Assembly: GCA_017882655.1 (NCBI GenBank)
Contig: JADGPB010000186.1
Span: 1 to 5,604 of the forward strand
DNA from: Propionibacteriales bacterium
GTDB lineage: Bacteria > Actinomycetota > Actinomycetes > Propionibacteriales > Propionibacteriaceae
DNA: 5,604 bases
Reading direction: 5' to 3'
Shown: positions 1 to 4,755 of the stretch, in pieces
Layout of the letters: each line of letters opens with the position of its first letter
Numbering within the stretch: position 1 is the first letter of the stretch
The notes under the pieces: model-generated
Told to the model about the DNA's origin: nothing
The model's input: only the letters and a program-made list of their open reading frames with translations
Databases searched by the model: none
Position numbers and translations under genes: made by a program

Positions 1-497
1 TCGGCGTACTGCAATCCCACCTCAGTGAGCGATCGCAGCGCGATCAATGCCTCATCGACCGACCAGGCGCCGTTCGCGTCGACCCTGATGGCGGCATCGG
101 GACGCGCCTCGCGCACCGCTCGTACCCGCGCGATGTCGTCGGTGAGGGTCTGCCCGTTCTCGGCGACCTTCACCTTGACGGTCCCGCAGTCGCCGAAGCG
201 ATCAAGGATCGCTGCGACCTGGTCGGCCGCGATTGCAGGGACTGTGGCGTTGACGGCGACACGATCCCTGCGTGACCGGGGCCATCCCTGCCAGGCGGCT
301 TCGACTGCCGACGCGAGCCAGGCGGCCGCCTCTGCGTCGTCGTACTCCACGAACGGCGAGAACTCCCCCCACCCGTGAGGGCCGTCGAGGAGGAGCGCTT
401 CACGGACAGTCACGCCGCGGAACGGTACGCGCATGGGAACTGCCACCACGTGGGCGCTCGCGAGGACCTCGTCGAGAGGCGGCAACGGTACGGGCAC
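1..497 (-). CDS. menC: o-Succinylbenzoate synthase (MenC), N-terminal half, cut by the window edge
   Basis: This enolase-superfamily enzyme dehydrates SHCHC to o-succinylbenzoate in menaquinone biosynthesis, in the cytoplasm. The first 165 residues are visible; the family is about 310-330 long, so the rest lies left of the window. The reading matches actinobacterial MenC as I recall it: PMRVPFRGVTVRE at 21-33, GWGEFSPFVEY at 42-52, the VKVKVAE catalytic-lysine motif (K108 and K110) at 107-113, and RVDANGAWSVDEA at 138-150, whose D140 is the expected first Mg2+ ligand. The start is GTG at 497: it is preceded by GGGAGGA (minus strand, 505-511) at a spacing of 7, and it gives the short VPVPLPPLDEVL lead typical of the family. 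The gene lies 52 bases downstream of the nei2-like gene on the same strand with no visible terminator between them, so cotranscription is likely (inferred). The third-codon bias is normal for the window. The remaining Mg2+ ligands and the C-terminal barrel cannot be checked here. Confidence 0.93.
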   Translation of the reverse strand, partial: MPVPLPPLDEVLASAHVVAVPMRVPFRGVTVREALLLDGPHGWGEFSPFVEYDDAEAAAWLASAVEAAWQGWPRSRRDRVAVNATVPAIAADQVAAILDRFGDCGTVKVKVAENGQTLTDDIARVRAVREARPDAAIRVDANGAWSVDEALIALRSLTEVGLQYA

Positions 498-504
498 CGG
501 CGAA

Positions 505-511
505 TCCTCCC
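505..511 (-). promoter_or_regulatory. Ribosome binding site fixing the menC GTG start
   Basis: On the minus strand GGGAGGA is followed by TTCGCCG and then GTG at 497. This strong Shine-Dalgarno match at 7-base spacing decides the GTG start over the in-frame TTG four codons later and the ATG at codon 22. Confidence 0.85.
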
Positions 512-549
512 ACGTTCTGGATCACGACTTCGCGACGACTCGGGCTGTG

Positions 550-1416
550 TCAGCGGCGCGTGCGATAGGCCCGGCGGGTCTCCGGGCCTCTGGGCGTGGA
601 GCCGAGTGGACGCTGCGCCCGTAGGTCCGGGAACGGTCCCTCTTGGCAGGTCCGGCAGAAGAAGATGACGCGGCCGGTCTCGTCCAGCGACGCGACTTCG
701 ATCGTCGTACCGCAGCGACGGCACGGATACCCTGACCGCGCATGCACGTAGTCCTGCTGCCCCTCGACGCGGCTGCCCGTGATCGTCCGCGCGTACGTGT
801 CCTTGTTGGCCGACAGCAATGTGTGGGCGCGCGCGACCGTACCGGCCAGCCTCGCGGGCGTGATCTCACCGATCGGCGTCCAGGGCGACAAGTGCTGGAG
901 GAACAACGTCTCCGCCACGTACACCGTCCCGAGGCCTGCGAGGTTGCGCTGGTCGAGCAGCGCTTCACCAATGACTACCTCGGGCCGCGCCGTGAGGTTT
1001 GCCACGGCCCGCTCTGGGTCCCATCCGGGGCCGAGGACATCGGGCCCGAGGTGTCCGACGAGAGTCTGTTCGTCTCGCGTGGCGACAAGGTCGAGCATGC
1101 CGAGCCGGGTTCCCACAGCGACGTGCGAACCAGTCGCCAGCACCGCTCGTACCGCCGGATCACCCCACCGATCCTGAGGCTCTCGCCGCCGAACCCGCCA
1201 GCGGCCTTCCATCTTGAGGTGCGAGTGGAGCGTACGACCGGAGTCGAGCCTGTGGAGGATGTGTTTGCCGACGGAGACCACCTCGATCGTGATGTCGCCC
1301 ACCAGGTCGGCGGTCGCCAACGACGGCCACCGCAGGTCGGCGATGCTCAACTCGTGTCCAGCAAGCGCGGCATGGAGCCGCCACGCTGTCTGGTACACGG
1401 AGTCGCCCTCTGGCAT
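550..1416 (-). CDS. nei2: Nei2-like DNA glycosylase / AP lyase (endonuclease VIII, Fpg/Nei family)
   Basis: This base-excision repair enzyme removes oxidised bases and cuts the resulting AP site by beta/delta elimination. The 288-residue product starts MPEGDSVYQTAWRL, so after Met removal Pro2 is the N-terminal nucleophile and Glu3 the catalytic acid; K51 in VGKHIL is the conserved beta-clamp lysine. The N-terminal beta-sandwich is about 1-125 (HSHLKMEGRWRV at 64-75). The H2TH domain is about 130-215, with the DNA-binding loop DQRNLAGLG at 155-163 including N158. The zinc finger has C232, C235, C254 and C257, with the conserved R249 before its second pair. GHLGPDVLGPGWD and GEALLDQRNLAGLG resemble mycobacterial Nei2 more than classical Fpg. 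The start is ATG at 1416, because the N-terminal proline chemistry requires MPEGD; the in-frame GTG at 1494 would add 26 residues and block it. A GGTGAG at 1426-1431 lies 9 bases upstream. A basic tail of about 30 residues (261-288) follows the zinc finger and is longer than usual. The Nei2 versus Nei1 assignment is less sure than the family. Confidence 0.93.
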   Translation of the reverse strand: MPEGDSVYQTAWRLHAALAGHELSIADLRWPSLATADLVGDITIEVVSVGKHILHRLDSGRTLHSHLKMEGRWRVRRREPQDRWGDPAVRAVLATGSHVAVGTRLGMLDLVATRDEQTLVGHLGPDVLGPGWDPERAVANLTARPEVVIGEALLDQRNLAGLGTVYVAETLFLQHLSPWTPIGEITPARLAGTVARAHTLLSANKDTYARTITGSRVEGQQDYVHARSGYPCRRCGTTIEVASLDETGRVIFFCRTCQEGPFPDLRAQRPLGSTPRGPETRRAYRTRR

Positions 1417-1626
1417 TCGCCCATTCTCACCGGTGCGTCCAATCCACACACCGCCGTGCGCCATCGACCCATCGCGTGGCGCTCCTGAGCACACGAAATG
1501 GCCGGACTCTCATCTGCCCTTGAGGCAAGACTCGTCCTGACATACTCGGCGCGGGTTTCGCGATGGGGCCCAAATCTCGCGCCCAGATTGGGGTGCGCTC
1601 TGCGCGCTCCAACCGCTAGGAGTACG
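1417..1626. other. Spacer between divergent genes, no convincing coding
   Basis: The spacer separates the nei2-like gene (minus) from the surface-protein gene (plus). A plus-strand open frame starts at 1498, but its codons here include TCA, TCT, CTT, AGA twice, ACA, TTG, AGG and AGT, unlike the C/G-ending usage further on, and its translation matches nothing I recognise. Other plus frames soon reach stops and none encodes a signal peptide. A weak plus-strand promoter-like pair is TTGAGG (1520-1525), 17 bases, TACTCG (1543-1548); its -10 lacks the final T. No convincing promoter for the minus-strand gene was found, although one is expected here. The hairpin at 1569-1593 is listed separately. 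Confidence 0.6.
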
Positions 1627-3729
1627 GGCAAGTACCTCGTGCCGAACCTGCCGTACGGCCCGTACACCGTGGTGGTCGACACGACCTCCCCGGCGTTCCC
1701 GGCCGGTCTCGCGCAGACGTACGACGCCGACGGCGTGGGCACGGCCAACGCATCCGCGGTCAGCCTGACGGCCGGCGTACCGAACAACCTGGACCAGGAC
1801 TTCTCGTACACCGGTACCGCCTCGCTGGGCGACCGGATCTGGCTCGACCAGAACGGCGACGGCGTCCAGGATCCCGGCGAGCAGGGCATCCCCGGTGTCA
1901 CCGTCACGGTGACGTACCTCGGTGCTGACGGTGTGGCGGGGGGCGGCGACGACATCGTCTTCACCGCGACGACCGACGCGGGCGGCAACTACCTCGTCAA
2001 CCGGCTCCCGGCCGGTTCGTACACCGTGAGCGTCGTCACCGCGACCCTGCCTGCGGGACTGTCCGAGACGTACGACCTCGACGGGGTCACCGTTCCGAAC
2101 ACCACGGCGGCCACCCTCGCCAACGGCCAGAACCGGCGCGATGTGGACTTCGGCTACTCAGCTACCGGCTCGATCGGCGACCAGGTGTGGCTGGACACGC
2201 AGAACAACGGTGACGGCACGTTCGACGCCGCCACGGATCGTCCGCTGCCGGGCGTGGCCATCACGGTCACGTACCTCGGCCAGGACGGCGTGGCGGGCGG
2301 CGGCGACGACGTCGTGTTCACCACCGTGACCGACGCAGGCGGCAAGTACCTGGTGACAGGTCTTCCGCTGGGCAACTACACCGTCGCGGCAGTTCCGCCC
2401 GTGGCCCTCACCGAGACGTTCGACGCGGACGGCATCGGGTCGGCCAACCTCTCCGCGGTGGCACTCACCCCGGCGAACCCGCAGAACCTCGCGCAGGACT
2501 TCTCGTACACCGGCGACGCCTCGATCGGTGACCTGGTCTGGCACGACCGCAACGCCGACGGCGTCGTGGATCCGGGCGAAGAAGGCATCGCTGGGGTGTC
2601 GCTCATCCCCACGTGGGCAGGGCCTGACGGCGTGTTCGGTACGGCCGACGACATCGTGCTACCCACGGTGACGACGGCTGCGAACGGCACGTACCTGATC
2701 CCGAACCTGCCTGCTGGTTCGTACCGTGTGGACATCGACACGGCGACCGTGCCGGCCGGCTACGTCCCCACGTACGACGTCGACGGCGGCATCCTCCAGA
2801 CGGCGACAGTGTCGCTCGAGGGCGGCCAGCACCGTACGGACGTGGACTTCGGGATGCGTGAGGTCGCCGACCTCATGGTCGTGAAGTCCCACCCGGCGGG
2901 CGGCATCGACGCGGGTGGCAAGGTCACTTTCCGGATCACGGTGACCAACCTCGGACCGGGCGTTGCCCGGGCCGTGGAGATCGCCGACACGCTGCCGGCG
3001 GGCCTCGCCCTCGACTCCATGGTGTCGACGGGCTGGACCTGCACGACCGTCGGGCAGCAGATCACTTGTGATCTCGCGACCGACCTCGCTGCCGATGCTT
3101 CGGCGTACATCGACGTGACCACCACGACCAGCGTCCAGGCGGCACCGTCCGTCGTGAACTCGGTCACGGTGACGTCGTCCACGCCGGACATCAACCCAGC
3201 CAACAACACCTCGGTCGACCCGGTGGTCGTCCAGGCGGCGGACCTGAGGCTCAAGAAGGCACTGGTCGGAAGCCTCGTGTCGGGTCGTAACGCGGAGTAC
3301 GTCATCACGATCTCCAACCTGGGCCCGTCCACGGTCCCAGCGGGCAAGGTTGTGGTCACCGATCCGCTGCCGGCTCTGCTGACGGCCGTGTCGGCCACCT
3401 CGACCGACTTCACCTGCCAGATCACCGGGCAGAACGTCGTCTGCACCAACAAGGCCGACTACCCCGCGGGGAGCGTGTCGAAGATCTCGATCACGGTCAA
3501 GGTCGGCAAGGCGGCGACGGGCGTGTCCGTCACGAACACCGCGCAAGTGACCGGTGGGTTCGTCGATCCCACGCCGAATGACGAGGTCGAGTCGGCAACG
3601 ATGACGATCTCTCGCCTGCCGGGTACCGGCTCTGACGTCGGCTGGATGCTGCCGCTGATCACCGTGGCCCTGCTGGCTGCCGGTAGCGGCGTCCTCTGGG
3701 TCGCACGCAGGCGGCGCGTGACCGAGTGA
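1498..3729 (+). CDS. LPXTG-anchored surface protein with SdrD B-type repeats and two DUF11 domains; 5' end probably missing
   Basis: This is a repetitive cell-wall stalk or adhesin-like protein of 743 codons; its ligand is unknown. In order: residues 1-43 unrecognised; 44-106 the back half of an SdrD B-type (Cna B-like) repeat; complete repeats at 107-222, 223-339 and 340-453; DUF11 domains at 456-578 and 581-703; the sorting motif LPGTG at 707-711; a membrane helix at about 715-735; and RRRR at 737-740. Repeats 2 and 4 open with EF-hand-like acidic loops (DQNGDGVQDPGE at 117-128, DRNADGVVDPGE at 350-361), which bind Ca2+ in staphylococcal relatives. The C-terminus shows that a sortase should link the protein to peptidoglycan. 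There is no signal peptide, and the first repeat lacks its SLGDxxWxDxNxDG half, so the product as read could not be exported. The start at 1498 is only the first ATG after an in-frame TGA at 1486; it has no good Shine-Dalgarno and a non-coding-like lead. Read it as a 5'-truncated gene or a misjoined assembly. It stops just before a strong terminator. Confidence 0.85.
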   Translation: MAGLSSALEARLVLTYSARVSRWGPNLAPRLGCALRAPTARSTGKYLVPNLPYGPYTVVVDTTSPAFPAGLAQTYDADGVGTANASAVSLTAGVPNNLDQDFSYTGTASLGDRIWLDQNGDGVQDPGEQGIPGVTVTVTYLGADGVAGGGDDIVFTATTDAGGNYLVNRLPAGSYTVSVVTATLPAGLSETYDLDGVTVPNTTAATLANGQNRRDVDFGYSATGSIGDQVWLDTQNNGDGTFDAATDRPLPGVAITVTYLGQDGVAGGGDDVVFTTVTDAGGKYLVTGLPLGNYTVAAVPPVALTETFDADGIGSANLSAVALTPANPQNLAQDFSYTGDASIGDLVWHDRNADGVVDPGEEGIAGVSLIPTWAGPDGVFGTADDIVLPTVTTAANGTYLIPNLPAGSYRVDIDTATVPAGYVPTYDVDGGILQTATVSLEGGQHRTDVDFGMREVADLMVVKSHPAGGIDAGGKVTFRITVTNLGPGVARAVEIADTLPAGLALDSMVSTGWTCTTVGQQITCDLATDLAADASAYIDVTTTTSVQAAPSVVNSVTVTSSTPDINPANNTSVDPVVVQAADLRLKKALVGSLVSGRNAEYVITISNLGPSTVPAGKVVVTDPLPALLTAVSATSTDFTCQITGQNVVCTNKADYPAGSVSKISITVKVGKAATGVSVTNTAQVTGGFVDPTPNDEVESATMTISRLPGTGSDVGWMLPLITVALLAAGSGVLWVARRRRVTE
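1569..1593. repeat. Imperfect hairpin upstream of the surface-protein domains
   Basis: The arms 1569-1577 (CCCAAATCT) and 1585-1593 (AGATTGGGG) pair over 9 positions with one A-G mismatch around the 7-base loop CGCGCCC. The flank GCGCGGGTTT (1549-1558) can also pair imperfectly with AAATCTCGCGC (1572-1582), an alternative fold. No T-run follows, so a terminator is not evident. Its role is unknown. Confidence 0.4.
1627..1815 (+). repeat. SdrD B-type repeat 1, back half only
   Basis: This encodes GKYLVPNLPYGPYTV through QTYDADGVGTAN to DQDFSYTG. These parts align with the second halves of the three complete repeats downstream. The first half of the unit, with its acidic loop and the GVTVTVTYLG strand, is absent. 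Confidence 0.8.
1816..2163 (+). repeat. SdrD B-type repeat 2
   Basis: A complete unit of 116 residues: ASLGDRIWLDQNGDG, an acidic EF-hand-like loop, GVTVTVTYLGADG, GGGDDIVFT, GGNYLVNRLPAGSYTV, ETYDLDG and DVDFGY. Residues 137-156 match residues 256-275 of repeat 3 at 18 of 20 positions (1906-1965 against 2263-2322), showing recent duplication or homogenisation. Confidence 0.85.
2164..2514 (+). repeat. SdrD B-type repeat 3, altered acidic loop
   Basis: A complete unit with the usual GSIGDQVWLD start and YLVTGLPLGNYTV, ETFDADG and AQDFSYT end. Its loop reads DTQNNGDGTFDAATDRPLPG in place of the DxNxDGxxDPGE form of repeats 2 and 4, so Ca2+ binding may be weaker or of different geometry. Confidence 0.85.
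2515..2856 (+). repeat. SdrD B-type repeat 4
   Basis: A complete unit: ASIGDLVWHDRNADGVVDPGEEG, then the GPDGVFGTADDIVL motif common in such repeats, NGTYLIPNLPAGSYRV, PTYDVDGG and RTDVDFG. It is the most diverged in its central strands (SLIPTWAGPDG) and leads directly into the first DUF11 domain. Confidence 0.85.
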
Positions 3730-3745
3730 GCTAGGCGACAAACGG

Positions 3746-3784
3746 CTGAGGGCCCCCGCGGGTGCGATCTGCGGGGGCCCTCAG
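3746..3784. terminator. Bidirectional intrinsic terminator between convergent genes
   Basis: A perfect 14-bp inverted repeat, CTGAGGGCCCCCGC (3746-3759) and GCGGGGGCCCTCAG (3771-3784), surrounds an 11-base loop. It begins 16 bases after the surface-protein stop and ends 12 bases from the beta-propeller gene's stop on the other strand. The plus side has no U-run, which is common in GC-rich actinobacterial terminators; the minus side is followed by CCGTTTGTCG, a weak T-rich tail. It should stop transcription from both genes. Confidence 0.9.
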
Positions 3785-3796
3785 TGCGTGTACTGG

Positions 3797-4687
3797 TCAG
3801 TCCTGCGGGTACGCGACGTACGCGAAGTGGTTGCCGTCCGGCGACCAGCTCGTGACGTTGATCGTGCCCTGGCCGCCGAAGAGCTGGATCGAGGCCGTCG
3901 GCGTATCCCACTCGGGCAGCTCGACGATCCGCAGCTCGACCGGCTTGTCCGCCGGATGCCCGGTCGTACCGGTCGGGAAGCTGATGTAGACCGCATGGGT
4001 GCCGTTTGGCGACAGGTGGGGGAACCAGTCGACCTGGCCGTCGTGCGTGAGACGCTGCAGATCGGAGCCGTCGATGGTGATGCGGGCGATCTGTGCGTGG
4101 CCGGGCGCGGTGGTGAACAACTCGGTGTTGAAGTAGACCCACTGGCCGTCGAGCGAGAACTCGGGGCCGTCGTCCGGACGCGACGAGTCGGTCAGCGGGA
4201 TGTCCCACGAGCTGTCAGTCGCGAGCAGCCGTACGTTCGCCCGCGCCCACCAGTCGTCGCCCTGAGGCTCGAGCGCGACGTACGACAGGACGTCGCCGTC
4301 AGGGCTGATGCCGTGGAGGAAGTGCATCCGGCCGTCGTCGAGCGAGACCTGTGCGGCCTGTCCACCGTCGCGCGGCACGGCGTAGATCTGCCAGTCGTTC
4401 GCGGACGCGTAGATCGTGCGGCCATCAGGCGAGAGCACGTGGTCGTTGTTCACGGGCGGGAGGCCCTCGGTCGGCAGCTGTCGCGGCTCGCCGCCGTCAG
4501 CCCCAAGCTCCCACAGCAGGCCTTCAGCGTTGAGCACGAGGTGGCCGTCGGGCGCCCAGTTCGGCGCCTCGAAGAGGACGTCGCCGGTCTCGTACACAAG
4601 GCGCGTCTTCCCTGCGAGGTCGGACACCCACACCTGGCAGCGCTGACCCGGGGCCAATGTGCGGTACGAGAGCTGCGAGTCGGCCAT
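3797..4687 (-). CDS. TolB/PD40-type beta-propeller protein, cytoplasmic
   Basis: This 296-residue protein is built from six WD40-like (PD40) strands: NWAPDGHLVLN at 43-53, VLSPDGRTIYAS at 84-95, GISPDGDVLSYVA at 126-138, EFSLDGQWVYFN at 176-187, HLSPNGTHAVYIS at 224-236 and SWSPDGNHFAYVA at 280-292. This predicts a six-bladed propeller of the kind in TolB and the N-domain of dipeptidyl peptidase IV. Relatives are often annotated as Tol-like transporter or oligogalacturonide-lyase-like proteins, but no enzyme activity can be assigned here. No signal peptide, lipobox or membrane helix is seen, and no peptidase or other domain is fused, so it appears to be a lone soluble cytoplasmic propeller. 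The start is ATG at 4687, preceded by GGGAGC (4695-4700) at 7 bases; the in-frame TTG at 4735 would add 16 residues but has weaker support. The gene lies 68 bases downstream of the beta-helix gene on the same strand and ends at the shared terminator. Function is unknown. Confidence 0.85.
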   Translation of the reverse strand: MADSQLSYRTLAPGQRCQVWVSDLAGKTRLVYETGDVLFEAPNWAPDGHLVLNAEGLLWELGADGGEPRQLPTEGLPPVNNDHVLSPDGRTIYASANDWQIYAVPRDGGQAAQVSLDDGRMHFLHGISPDGDVLSYVALEPQGDDWWARANVRLLATDSSWDIPLTDSSRPDDGPEFSLDGQWVYFNTELFTTAPGHAQIARITIDGSDLQRLTHDGQVDWFPHLSPNGTHAVYISFPTGTTGHPADKPVELRIVELPEWDTPTASIQLFGGQGTINVTSWSPDGNHFAYVAYPQD

Positions 4688-4694
4688 GTGATGA

Positions 4695-4700
4695 GCTCCC
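4695..4700 (-). promoter_or_regulatory. Ribosome binding site of the beta-propeller gene
   Basis: On the minus strand GGGAGC is followed by TCATCAC and then ATG at 4687. The 7-base spacing favours this start over the upstream in-frame TTG. A short palindrome, CGTCA-A-TGACG (4700-4710), touches its upstream edge. Confidence 0.7.
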
Positions 4701-4710
4701 GTCAATGACG
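4700..4710. repeat. Short perfect palindrome upstream of the beta-propeller gene
   Basis: CGTCA-A-TGACG is a perfect 5-bp inverted repeat around one base, 13 to 23 bases upstream of the ATG at 4687. It could be a regulator half-site pair, but it is short enough to arise by chance in this base composition. Confidence 0.2.
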
Positions 4711-4755
4711 CCCGTCGCTCCAGCGCGACCGGCAACCCTCGTCATGCTACGCAGG

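Noticed and set aside
742..1488. Long plus-strand open frame opposite the glycosylase gene
   Set aside because: It lies wholly antisense to a well-supported Nei2-like gene, and its translation is an Arg/Val-rich product with no recognisable domain, as expected from GC-rich codons read on the other strand.
1520..1548. TTGAGG, 17 bases, TACTCG as a promoter for the surface-protein gene
   Set aside because: The spacing is right, but the -10 lacks the key final T. Hexamers of this quality occur by chance, and the gene's true 5' end seems to be missing.
1590..1625. Possible integron attC or insertion-element end near the breakpoint (CTCCAAC, then CTAGGAG)
   Set aside because: The core RYYYAAC pattern is not met and no partner site, terminal inverted repeat or target duplication can be seen.
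2659..3741. 360-codon minus-strand open frame opposite the surface-protein gene
   Set aside because: Its composition is dominated by Arg, Asp, His and Gly with no motif. The plus strand carries clear DUF11 domains and an LPGTG anchor in the same place.
3788..4708. 306-codon plus-strand open frame across the beta-propeller gene
   Set aside because: It is the mirror of the six SPDG-type propeller strands, runs through the terminator region and has no recognisable domain.
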